A stretch of 16,603 nucleotides of DNA from DASQBT01 sp035635075 (GTDB lineage: Bacteria > Pseudomonadota > Gammaproteobacteria > Burkholderiales > Thiobacillaceae), in NCBI GenBank assembly GCA_035635075.1, contig DASQBT010000007.1, positions 1 through 16,603 on the forward strand, written 5' to 3'. Position 1 is the first letter of the stretch, and each line of letters starts with the position of its first letter. The position numbers and the translations under genes were made by a program. The notes beneath the pieces were generated by a model. That model was given only the letters and a program-made list of their open reading frames with translations. It did not search any database and was not told where the DNA came from. This document shows, piece by piece, positions 1 to 6,404 of this stretch.

Positions 1-576
1 ATAGGCAATGGCAGCGGCGGTAGGCTCATTGAGCAGGCGCAGCACATTGAGTCCCGCCAGCTTGGCCGCATCCTTGGTCGCCTGGCGCTGGGCGTCGTCG
101 AAATAGGCCGGAACGGTAATGACCGCCCCGACCAGTTCGCCGCCCAGGGACCGCTCGGCCCGATCCCGCAATACCTTGAGGATCTCGGCGGAAACTTCCA
201 CCGGGCTCTTGTTGCCCACGGCGGTGTGCAGCTGCACCATGCCAGGCGCATCGACAAATTGGTAGGGGTAGCGGCCGGGATCGCCCAGATCCTTGAGCCC
301 CCGGCCCATGAAACGCTTGACCGAAACAATGGTGTTGTGCGGATCCTTGTTCTGTGCGGCCTGCGCAGCATGGCCGACCACGGTCGATCCATCCGGCAGG
401 TAACGCACCACGGACGGCAGCAGCGGGTGGCCCTGCTCATCACTGAGCACCACCGCCATGCCGGAGCGCACCGAGGCCACCAGTGAATTGGTCGTGCCCA
501 GGTCTATGCCCACCGCCAGACGATGCTGGTGGGGCGCGGCACTCATGCCGGGTTCAGCGATTTGCAACAAGGCCAT
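1..576 (-). CDS. hscA: Fe-S assembly chaperone HscA (Hsp70 family), N-terminal part, cut by window edge
   Basis: Specialised Hsp70 ATPase that, with HscB, acts on the scaffold IscU (LPPVK motif) to help transfer Fe-S clusters to acceptor proteins in the cytoplasm. Only 192 residues are present, against roughly 600 for the family, and the reading frame is open to the left edge. Visible are the phosphate-binding GIDLGTTNS (residues 23-31), VITVPAYFDDAQR (152-164) and LLNEPTAAAIAY (181-192), all classic Hsp70 nucleotide-binding-domain motifs. I chose the ATG at 576 over the internal ATG at 546. The extra ten residues MALLQIAEPG match the N-terminus of E. coli HscA (MALLQISEPG), as I recall it. 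No strong Shine-Dalgarno precedes either ATG. It lies 39 nt after hscB in the same direction, so the two are presumably co-transcribed. Fdx and IscX would be expected beyond the edge. Confidence 0.96.
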   Translation of the reverse strand, partial: MALLQIAEPGMSAAPHQHRLAVGIDLGTTNSLVASVRSGMAVVLSDEQGHPLLPSVVRYLPDGSTVVGHAAQAAQNKDPHNTIVSVKRFMGRGLKDLGDPGRYPYQFVDAPGMVQLHTAVGNKSPVEVSAEILKVLRDRAERSLGGELVGAVITVPAYFDDAQRQATKDAAKLAGLNVLRLLNEPTAAAIAY

Positions 577-615
577 CGGTCAGTTGGTTCTATTCAGTAC
601 TGGGACGGAAGCCGG

Positions 616-1140
616 TCAGGCCGGTTCGAGTTCTTCCTGGGCGTCGCCGATTTCTTCTATCAGCTTGTGCAAGAACTTGAGTTTGCGCACCGAAACAGCG
701 GCGGCATCGTAATCCCCGGCATCATCTATTTGGGAAGCCAACTCAAGTTCCACCCGCTTCGCTTCGGCGCGCATTTCTGCCATCAAGCCATCCAGGGAAT
801 TGATCTTGCGCCCCGCACGGCTTTCAGCAATGGCTTCACGCCACTCCATCTGCTGCATCAAAAACGCCGGGGGCATCGCAGTTTCGGCCAAGGCTTCAAT
901 CCCGTGCAACTGCAGCAGGTAGCGCGCCCGGCCCAAGGCAGGTTTCAAGGTTTGATAGGCTTCATTGACGCGCGTCGCCCACTGCATGGACAACCGCTTT
1001 TCCGCCTCACCGCCGTTGGCAAATCGGTCCGGGTGAACCTGATTCTGGATTTCCCGATAGGCCGCCTCCAATCTGCCTGGATCAATTCTGAATACGGGCG
1101 TGAGGCCAAACAATTCGAAATGGTTTTGCTTGAAATCCAT
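616..1140 (-). CDS. hscB: Fe-S assembly co-chaperone HscB (J-domain protein)
   Basis: J-domain co-chaperone that brings IscU to HscA and stimulates the HscA ATPase. The protein has 174 residues, the usual length. An N-terminal J domain carries the HPD triad at residues 36-38 (QVHPDRF). A C-terminal helical domain includes FLMQQMEWREAI and VRKLKFLHKLIEEI, matching the IscU-binding three-helix bundle of the family. The start at 1140 gives MDFKQNHFELFGL, in line with E. coli MDYFTLFGL. The ATG sits only 3 nt from the end of the inverted repeat that fills the gap to iscA, and I see no Shine-Dalgarno there, which is odd for an operon gene. hscA follows after 39 nt. Confidence 0.96.
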   Translation of the reverse strand: MDFKQNHFELFGLTPVFRIDPGRLEAAYREIQNQVHPDRFANGGEAEKRLSMQWATRVNEAYQTLKPALGRARYLLQLHGIEALAETAMPPAFLMQQMEWREAIAESRAGRKINSLDGLMAEMRAEAKRVELELASQIDDAGDYDAAAVSVRKLKFLHKLIEEIGDAQEELEPA

Positions 1141-1143
1141 GTT

Positions 1144-1258
1144 CAGGGGTCAGGGGCCAGGGATCGGGATTCAGGGGGGTTTTGTGCGGCCGCTGGCCGA
1201 TACATCCAAAGGCAACGGCACAATGCCCTGACCCCTGAATCCTGAATCCTGACCCCTG
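1144..1258. repeat. Long inverted repeat filling the iscA-hscB gap
   Basis: The whole gap between iscA and hscB is an imperfect palindrome built from short TCAGG/ATTCAGG-type units. Two perfect 11-bp helices can form: 1144-1154 with 1248-1258, and 1167-1177 with 1232-1242. They are separated by unequal internal loops (12 and 5 nt), with a loop of about 54 nt between the inner arms. The right arm also contains the 7-mer CCTGAAT twice in tandem. In the operon transcript the structure begins right after the iscA stop codon and ends 3 nt before the hscB ATG. There is no T-tract, so a simple intrinsic terminator is unlikely. It could be a dispersed intergenic repeat, an RNA processing or stability element, or an attenuator that lowers hscBA relative to iscSUA. 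The function is inference. Confidence 0.75.
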
Positions 1259-1582
1259 CTAAACGTTAAAGCTTTCTCCGCAACCGCAGGTGTTCTTGAC
1301 GTTCGGATTATTGAACTGGAAACCCTCGTTCAAGCCTTCGCGCACAAAATCGAGCTCAGTGCCATCCAGGAATGCCAGGCTCTTGGGATCGACAAACACC
1401 GCAATTCCATTGCTGTCGAAACGCACGTCCCCGCCTTCCGCCGCGTCCACAAATTCAAGCTTATAGGCCAGGCCGGAACAGCCCGTGGTACGCACCCCGA
1501 GGCGCAGACCGACCCCTTTGCCCCGCTTGGCCAGGAAGGTGGTCACATGCTTGGCGGCACGCTCGGTCAGAGTGATGGCCAT
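1259..1582 (-). CDS. iscA: A-type Fe-S carrier IscA
   Basis: A-type carrier that accepts Fe-S clusters or iron and passes them to apoproteins. It has 107 residues, the usual size. The three ligand cysteines are present: C35 in RTTGCSGLAY, and C99 and C101 in the C-terminal NTCGCGESF. The reading frame stays open upstream to 1750, but the true start is the ATG at 1582 (MAITLTERAAKH). A good Shine-Dalgarno (AAGGAG) precedes it, the homology begins there, and it lies 10 nt after the iscU stop. The stop codon abuts the inverted repeat that separates it from hscB. E. coli IscA is the closest family member; an ErpA assignment is less likely given the position in the isc operon. Confidence 0.96.
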   Translation of the reverse strand: MAITLTERAAKHVTTFLAKRGKGVGLRLGVRTTGCSGLAYKLEFVDAAEGGDVRFDSNGIAVFVDPKSLAFLDGTELDFVREGLNEGFQFNNPNVKNTCGCGESFNV

Positions 1583-1592
1583 GTCGTACTCC

Positions 1593-1994
1593 TTACGCCG
1601 CTTCGGATTTGGCGTCGCCATGCTTGGCCTTGTAGTCCGCCACAGCGGCCTTGATGGCGTCTTCGGCCAGGATGGAACAGTGGATCTTGACCGGGGGCAG
1701 GGCCAGTTCCTCGGCGATCTTGGTGTTCTTGATTTCCATCGCCTGATCAAGGGTCTTGCCTTTAACCCATTCGGTCACCAGGGAAGATGAGGCAATGGCA
1801 GAGCCGCAGCCGTAGGTCTTGAATTTGGCATCTTCAATGATGCCCGCTTCATTGACCTTGATTTGCAGCTTCATCACGTCGCCGCAGGCCGGCGCGCCGA
1901 CCATGCCGGTGCCGACGCCATCTTCCTGCTGGTCAAAGGAACCGACGTTGCGGGGATGTTCGTAGTGGTCCAAGACCTTGTCGCTGTATGCCAT
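1593..1994 (-). CDS. iscU: Fe-S cluster scaffold protein IscU
   Basis: Scaffold on which IscS-derived sulfur and iron are assembled into a [2Fe-2S] cluster, later transferred with HscA/HscB help. It has 133 residues. The three cluster cysteines are C37 (GAPACGD), C63 (YGCGSAIASSS) and C106. Asp39, which aids cluster release, is present, and LPPVKIHC at 99-106 contains the HscA recognition motif LPPVK. The start at 1994 (MAYSDKVLDHYEHPRN) is chosen by homology and by the GAGGA ribosome-binding site upstream. The longer reading frame to 2051 would overlap the end of iscS. It lies 22 nt after iscS and 10 nt before iscA. Confidence 0.98.
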   Translation of the reverse strand: MAYSDKVLDHYEHPRNVGSFDQQEDGVGTGMVGAPACGDVMKLQIKVNEAGIIEDAKFKTYGCGSAIASSSLVTEWVKGKTLDQAMEIKNTKIAEELALPPVKIHCSILAEDAIKAAVADYKAKHGDAKSEAA

Positions 1995-2016
1995 GAATGG
2001 ATTCCTCGTTGATTGG

Positions 2017-3225
2017 TCAATGGGCTGCCCACTGGACGGTGCTGAGATCAATGCCGGCCTTGACCATGTCCCACAAGGGAGACATGTCGCGCAGCTTGGC
2101 CACCTGTTTCTTCAGCAAGCCAATGGTGTAATCAATCTCTTCTTCGGTAGTAAAGCGCCCGATGGTGAAGCGGATGGAAGAGTGTGCCAACTCGTCGTTG
2201 CGGCCCAGCGCCTTGAGCACGTAAGACGGCTCCAGAGAGGCGGAAGTGCAGGCGGATCCGGAGGATACCGCGACGTCCTTGATCGCCATCATCAGGGATT
2301 CACCTTCCACGTACGCAAAACTGATATTCAGGTTTCCGGGGATGCGCCGCTCCAAGTCGCCGTTGATGAAGGTTTCTTCCATTTCACTCAGGCCTTTGTA
2401 GAGCTTGTCCCGCAGCGTGCGGATGCGCTCGTTCTCGGTAGCCATCTCCTCCCGCGCAATGCGGAAGGCTTCGCCCATGCCGACGATCTGGTGGGTGGCG
2501 AGCGTTCCTGAGCGCATGCCGCGCTCGTGGCCACCGCCGTGCATCTGGGCCTCGATACGGATGCGCGGCTTGCGCCGCACATACAGGGCGCCCATGCCTT
2601 TGGGGCCGTAGGTCTTGTGGGCGGAGAACGACATCAAGTCGACCTTGAGCTTTTGCAGGTCAATCACCACCTTGCCAGTGGCTTGAGCAGCGTCGACATG
2701 GAAGACAACACCTTTCTCGCGGCAGATTTCTCCCAGCGTCGCGATATCCTGGATCACCCCGATCTCATTGTTGACGAACATGATGGAGCCCAGGATGGTG
2801 TCAGGGCGGATAGCTGACTTGAATTTTTCCAGATCCAGCAGACCAGTGGATTCAGGTTGCAGATAGGTCACTTCAAAGCCTTGCCGCTCCAGTTCGCGCA
2901 TGGTGTCGAGCACCGCCTTGTGTTCCGTCAGGCTGGTAATGAGATGCTTGCCCTTGCCCTTGTAGAACTGGGCAGCCCCCTTAATTGCCAAATTGTTGGA
3001 TTCGGTGGCGCCGGAAGTCCACACGATCTCCTTGGGGTCGGCATTGACCAGCGCCGCAACCTGCGCACGAGCCTCTTCAACCGCCTTCTCCGCCTCCCAA
3101 CCGAACGCATGACTGCGCGATGCCGGATTGCCAAAATGCTCAGTCAACCAGGGAATCATCTTTTGCGCCACGCGCGGATCGACCGGAGTGGTCGCGGCGT
3201 AATCCAGGTAAATCGGTAGCTTCAT
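2017..3225 (-). CDS. iscS: Cysteine desulfurase IscS
   Basis: PLP-dependent enzyme that converts L-cysteine to L-alanine and carries the sulfur as a persulfide for Fe-S clusters and for tRNA thiolation. It has 402 residues, against 404 in E. coli. The catalytic His102 is in LTEHKAVLD, the PLP lysine K204 is in SFSAHKTYGPKG, and the persulfide cysteine C326 is in SSGSACTSASLEPS. These correspond to E. coli H104, K206 and C328. I chose the ATG at 3225 (MKLPIYLDYAATTPVDP), which is the family N-terminus. An in-frame ATG at 3258 overlaps the iscR stop and would add 11 unconserved residues. It lies 29 nt after iscR and 22 nt before iscU. Confidence 0.98.
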   Translation of the reverse strand: MKLPIYLDYAATTPVDPRVAQKMIPWLTEHFGNPASRSHAFGWEAEKAVEEARAQVAALVNADPKEIVWTSGATESNNLAIKGAAQFYKGKGKHLITSLTEHKAVLDTMRELERQGFEVTYLQPESTGLLDLEKFKSAIRPDTILGSIMFVNNEIGVIQDIATLGEICREKGVVFHVDAAQATGKVVIDLQKLKVDLMSFSAHKTYGPKGMGALYVRRKPRIRIEAQMHGGGHERGMRSGTLATHQIVGMGEAFRIAREEMATENERIRTLRDKLYKGLSEMEETFINGDLERRIPGNLNISFAYVEGESLMMAIKDVAVSSGSACTSASLEPSYVLKALGRNDELAHSSIRFTIGRFTTEEEIDYTIGLLKKQVAKLRDMSPLWDMVKAGIDLSTVQWAAH

Positions 3226-3254
3226 ACTCGTCTGTCCGTGTTCAAGAACCTGTT

Positions 3255-3719
3255 TCATGCCGCGACCGCAACCTTTTCGCCGCGCATCTTTTCATTCAGC
3301 ACCGCCTTGCCGCAACCCTGCTGCTTGGCTACCAGGTCCGCGAGGGTGACCGAGTTCAGGTACTCGTAAATCTTTTCATTGAGGCTCATCCACAGATCGT
3401 GGGTCATGCAACGGTGGTCGTCGTGACAATTTTCCTTGCCGCCGCACTGAGTCGCATCAATCGGCTCGTCCACGGCGCGGATGACATCCGCCACTGAAAT
3501 TTCCGACAATGACTTGGCCAGGGTATAACCGCCACCCGGCCCGCGCACGCTCTCCACCAGCTTGTGGCGGCGCAGCTTGCCAAACAGCTGTTCCAGATAA
3601 GACAGGGAAATGTCCTGGCGTTCGCTGATGCCGGCCAGGGTCACCGGACCGTTGCCATGGCGCAGGGCCAAGTCGACCATCGCCGTAACCGCAAAGCGTC
3701 CTTTGGTTGTGAGCCTCAT
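3255..3719 (-). CDS. iscR: Fe-S cluster-responsive regulator IscR (Rrf2 family)
   Basis: Rrf2-family transcription factor that senses cellular Fe-S status. In its [2Fe-2S] form it represses the isc operon by binding type 1 sites. It has 154 residues. The N-terminal winged helix-turn-helix is MRLTTKGRFAVTAMVDLAL followed by a wing near VRGPGGGYTLAK. Cluster ligands C92, C98, C104 and H107 are all present at the same positions as in E. coli IscR. The ATG at 3719 has a good ribosome-binding site (GAAGGTGA). It is the first isc gene behind a promoter with an IscR operator, so negative autoregulation is strongly suggested. iscS follows after 29 nt. Confidence 0.97.
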   Translation of the reverse strand: MRLTTKGRFAVTAMVDLALRHGNGPVTLAGISERQDISLSYLEQLFGKLRRHKLVESVRGPGGGYTLAKSLSEISVADVIRAVDEPIDATQCGGKENCHDDHRCMTHDLWMSLNEKIYEYLNSVTLADLVAKQQGCGKAVLNEKMRGEKVAVAA

Positions 3720-3756
3720 GATGATTCACCTTCAATCTAACGTTGAGCCAGATTGA

Positions 3757-3785
3757 ACTATAAAATACCTGACAAATTCAGTCAA
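3757..3785 (-). promoter_or_regulatory. Sigma70-type promoter for iscRSUA-hscBA
   Basis: On the minus strand, -35 TTGACT (3785-3780) and -10 TATAGT (3762-3757) are separated by exactly 17 nt. That is close to the TTGACA-N17-TATAAT consensus. Transcription would begin near 3750, leaving a leader of about 30 nt before the iscR ATG. The -35 hexamer lies inside the last codons of cysE. The spacer is covered by the IscR operator. Confidence 0.8.
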
Positions 3786-3789
3786 CTAT
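3765..3789 (-). promoter_or_regulatory. IscR type 1 operator
   Basis: A 25-bp stretch on the minus strand runs from ATAGTTGACT at 3789 to TCAGGTAT ending at 3765. By eye it fits the IscR type 1 consensus ATASYYGACT-RWWWY-AGTCRRSTAT at 24 of 25 positions. The one mismatch is a T where the right half-site has A (TGTC instead of AGTC). It covers the -35 hexamer and most of the spacer of the iscR promoter, which suits repression by holo-IscR. It also spans the cysE stop codon. Confidence 0.82.
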
Positions 3790-4530
3790 TTTGTTCAGGT
3801 ATTCCGGATCGAAATCGTCCTTGTCAGTTCCGGCCCCGGAAACCCGGGCGCCAAGCTTCTCGAGCTGAACCAGAATCGCCTCCATGCGCTGGTCGACATG
3901 CGCGGCATGGTCGATCAACCCATGGATCGCTTTGACCATGGGGTCGTCCATGTCCGCGGAGATGGCATAGGCCGAAAACCCAAGCTTGGCGGCCTGTTCC
4001 TGGCGTTTCTTGCTCTGGGCATCCTCCAGGATGCGCGCCGGAATGCCGACTGCGGTCGCCCCATCCGGCACATCCTTCACCACCACGGCGTTGGAGCCGA
4101 CCTTTGCGCCGGACCCGAGCGTGATCGGACCAAGGATTTTCGCGCCCGCGCCGACCACCACTCCCGACTTCAGGGTGGGATGGCGCTTGCCTTTGTTCCA
4201 GGATGTCCCGCCCAGGGTCACGCCGTGGTAGAGCGTGCAGTCGTCGCCGATTTCGGCCGTCTCGCCTATCACCACACCCATTCCGTGATCAATGAACACC
4301 CGCCGGCCGATGCTGGCACCCGGATGGATTTCGATCCCGGTCAGCCAGCGGGCGATATGGGAAATGAAGCGCGCCAGCCATTTGAACCCCATGCCCCACA
4401 CCCAGTGGGCGAAGCGGTGCGACAACAGGGCGTGAAATCCCGGATAGGTGGTCACGATCTCGAACACCGACCTTGCGGCGGGGTCGCGCTCGAACACGAC
4501 GGCGATTTCTTCACGGATTCTGCTAAACAT
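3778..4530 (-). CDS. cysE: Serine O-acetyltransferase CysE (short, EpsC-type)
   Basis: Transfers acetyl from acetyl-CoA to L-serine to give O-acetylserine, the precursor that cysteine synthase converts to cysteine. It has 250 residues. An N-terminal helical region (1-60) is followed by a left-handed beta-helix of hexapeptide repeats (about 66-170). Likely catalytic residues are H82 in FIDHGMGVVIGET and its acidic partner E67 in GIEIHPGASIG, where E. coli CysE has Asp. YHGVTLGGT at 101-109 is a further family signature. The start at 4530 (MFSRIREEI) leaves a 28-nt gap after trmJ. The reading frame continues up to 4593 but would overlap trmJ and adds no homology. Its position just before iscR ties cysteine supply to IscS, which consumes cysteine. 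A linker and tail of about 80 residues follow the beta-helix. Confidence 0.95.
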   Translation of the reverse strand: MFSRIREEIAVVFERDPAARSVFEIVTTYPGFHALLSHRFAHWVWGMGFKWLARFISHIARWLTGIEIHPGASIGRRVFIDHGMGVVIGETAEIGDDCTLYHGVTLGGTSWNKGKRHPTLKSGVVVGAGAKILGPITLGSGAKVGSNAVVVKDVPDGATAVGIPARILEDAQSKKRQEQAAKLGFSAYAISADMDDPMVKAIHGLIDHAAHVDQRMEAILVQLEKLGARVSGAGTDKDDFDPEYLNKIVD

Positions 4531-4558
4531 AGGGAAAACCTGCTTGTCCACTAATGAG

Positions 4559-5311
4559 TCAACGATTGCCGGCGTGGGTTTCGCCCTTCTCATTTACTGC
4601 AACGAGAAACCCCCGCAGGATATTCAGCTCTTCCCTGGCCAAACGGGTGCGGGCAAACAAGCGCCGCAGCTTGGGCATCAGTCGCTTGGGCGAGTCCGGG
4701 TTGAGGAACCCAATTCCGATCAAGGTCTTTTCCAGTTCAACATAGAAGCGCTCCACATCCGCCAGGTCTGCTCCATCAATGTCGGGCGGCGACCAGGCCG
4801 TTTCATCAAGCGCCTGCAAGCGCAGTTCATACGCCGCCACCTGTACGGCCGCCGCCAGATTGAGCGAGCTGTATTCCGGATTGGCTGGAATCGCCATCAA
4901 CAGCTGGCAACATCCCAGTTCGTCGTTCGACAGACCAAAGGTTTCGTTGCCGAATAGCAGGGCAACGTCGTGACCCCCGGCCGTCTCGTGCAGCATGCGC
5001 GGCGCCGCCTCGGCCGGAGTCAGCACTTCAGCGACGATCTCGCGCCGGCGGGTCGACGCGCCCACCGCCAGCGTCGTGCCGCTCAGGGCCTCTGCCAGTG
5101 TCGCGCACACTGTTGCGCCGTCCAGCACATCGGTCGCCCCCGAGGCCATGGCCGTGGCCTGCTCGTGCGGAAAGCTTTGCGGCGCCACCAGACAAAGCCG
5201 GCCAAGCCCCATCGTCTTGATCGCCCGCGCCGCCGCGCCGATATTTCCGGGATGGCTGGTGCGCACGAGCACTACGCGTATTCGATCCAATAGCTCAGAA
5301 GAGGCAGGCAT
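4559..5311 (-). CDS. trmJ: tRNA (cytidine/uridine-32-2'-O)-methyltransferase TrmJ
   Basis: SPOUT-class methyltransferase that uses SAM to methylate the 2'-OH of nucleotide 32 in several tRNAs. It has 250 residues. N-terminal RIRVVLVRTSHPGNIGAAAR (10-29) matches the family's substrate and catalytic region. The trefoil-knot SAM site is visible as LLFGNETFGLSNDEL (118-132) and IPANPEYSSLNLAAAVQ (141-157). The C-terminal MPKLRRLFARTR and ELNILRGFL are also typical of TrmJ. The start at 5311 (MPASSELLDRIRVVL) is by homology. The open frame to 5455 lies across suhB and has no family resemblance. It is the first gene of the leftward cluster, divergent from suhB with a 43-bp gap, and cysE follows after 28 nt. 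Confidence 0.95.
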   Translation of the reverse strand: MPASSELLDRIRVVLVRTSHPGNIGAAARAIKTMGLGRLCLVAPQSFPHEQATAMASGATDVLDGATVCATLAEALSGTTLAVGASTRRREIVAEVLTPAEAAPRMLHETAGGHDVALLFGNETFGLSNDELGCCQLLMAIPANPEYSSLNLAAAVQVAAYELRLQALDETAWSPPDIDGADLADVERFYVELEKTLIGIGFLNPDSPKRLMPKLRRLFARTRLAREELNILRGFLVAVNEKGETHAGNR

Positions 5312-5354
5312 CAGGTAAAATTCGGGCTTCGTTCTTTCACATGCGCAGTTTCCC

Positions 5355-6167
5355 ATGCATCCCATGCTTAACACGGCCGTCAAGGCCGCTCGCAAGGCCG
5401 GGGCGATCATCAATCGCGCCGCGCTTAATCTGGATCGGCTCACCGTACGGAGCAAATCCGAACGGGACTATGTTAGCGAAGTGGACCACAGCGCAGAGCA
5501 GGCCATTATCGAAACCCTGCTGGAGGCCTATCCAAGCCATGGGATTTTAGCAGAGGAGACAGGCTCCAGGCCTGCCCAGGAAGGCCACGCTGATGAATAT
5601 CAGTGGATCATCGATCCGCTGGACGGCACTACCAACTTTCTTCACGGACTGCTCCAGTATTCGGTTTCCATCGCGCTGAGGCATAAGGGCCAGATCACCC
5701 AGGCCGTGGTCTACGACCCTGCGGCCAACGAACTCTATACCGCCAGCCGCGGCCGCGGCGCCTTCCTCAATGACCGCCGCATCCGGGTTTCCAAGCGTGA
5801 CAAGCTGGAGGATTGCCTCGTGGGCACCGGCTTTCCGTTCCGCGAATTCAGCCATGCCGAGGCTTATCTCAACATGTTTCGCGACGTGATGAAGCGCACC
5901 TCGGGCATTCGTCGCCCAGGCTCCGCCGCGCTCGATCTGGCCTACGTGGCTGCGGGCCGCTATGACGCGTTCTGGGAGATCGGACTCAATGTCTGGGATC
6001 TGGCCGCCGGCTCGCTGCTGGTTCAGGAAGCGGGCGGACTGGTGGGCGATTTATCCGGCAACGAGGGCTGGCTGGACACCGGCAACATCCTGGCCGCGAA
6101 TCCGAAAATTTTTGGCCATATGGTGCAGACGCTCAAACCCCACCTGTCCCCCGATCTCAAAAGCTAG
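5355..6167 (+). CDS. suhB: Inositol-1-monophosphatase family protein SuhB
   Basis: Mg2+-dependent inositol monophosphatase family protein; in E. coli SuhB also acts as a factor in rRNA transcription antitermination. It has 270 residues, near the family length. The metal-binding motifs are E67 in ILAEETG, D87 and D90 in WIIDPLDGTTNF (84-95), and D215 in NVWDLAAG (212-219). The N-terminus MHPMLNTAVKAARKAG is almost the same as in E. coli SuhB, which fixes the start at 5355, although no clear Shine-Dalgarno is seen. It is divergent from trmJ with 43 bp between starts, so any promoters must be packed into or extend beyond that gap. Whether the antitermination role is kept here cannot be judged from sequence. 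Confidence 0.96.
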   Translation: MHPMLNTAVKAARKAGAIINRAALNLDRLTVRSKSERDYVSEVDHSAEQAIIETLLEAYPSHGILAEETGSRPAQEGHADEYQWIIDPLDGTTNFLHGLLQYSVSIALRHKGQITQAVVYDPAANELYTASRGRGAFLNDRRIRVSKRDKLEDCLVGTGFPFREFSHAEAYLNMFRDVMKRTSGIRRPGSAALDLAYVAAGRYDAFWEIGLNVWDLAAGSLLVQEAGGLVGDLSGNEGWLDTGNILAANPKIFGHMVQTLKPHLSPDLKS

Positions 6168-6215
6168 GCCCCGCTCAACGAGGCATACGCACAAAGCAGT
6201 CCTTCACCGGTTTCA

Positions 6216-6404
6216 ATGATGCTGCCTTTTCCGATCGAATTCCTCCTGTTTACCTACGCCCCGCCGATGCAGCAGTTGTTCCAAACCGCAGCGCTCGATG
6301 CCGCTTCCTGGCTGGTCATTCTCGCTCTGGGATTGGGCAAGTTCCTCGCGGTGGAAACAGGAAAATCTATGCTGCGGCGGCGTTTGCATGGCCGGAGCAT
6401 GTGA
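6216..6404 (+). pseudogene. C-terminal remnant of a P-type cation-transporting ATPase
   Basis: A 62-codon reading frame resembles only the last part of bacterial P2-type (calcium/sodium-like) cation ATPases: the penultimate membrane helix region, YAPPMQQLFQTAALD, a final hydrophobic helix (ASWLVILALGLGKFLAV) and a short basic tail (RRRLHG). The P-domain (DKTGT), A-domain and N-domain of a working pump are absent. Upstream the frame continues only to the suhB stop at 6167 and shows no family sequence. It is therefore most simply the residue of a deletion. Its stop TGA (6402-6404) overlaps the GTG start of the next antiporter in ATGTGA, so translation of this scrap could be coupled to the antiporter. 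The family assignment is from memory of the C-terminal pattern and is moderately sure. Confidence 0.65.

Noticed and set aside
523..1245. 240-codon open frame on the plus strand, opposite hscB
   Set aside because: hscB on the minus strand has the HPD motif and full family length. The plus-strand frame has no recognisable features.
1141..1258. CRISPR-like or tandem-repeat array in the iscA-hscB gap
   Set aside because: The units are very short and arranged as an inverted repeat without equal spacers, so neither a CRISPR array nor a simple tandem array fits.
5312..5455. N-terminal extension of TrmJ by 48 residues
   Set aside because: It would overlap the conserved start of suhB on the other strand, and the extra sequence is Arg/Ala-rich with no TrmJ similarity.
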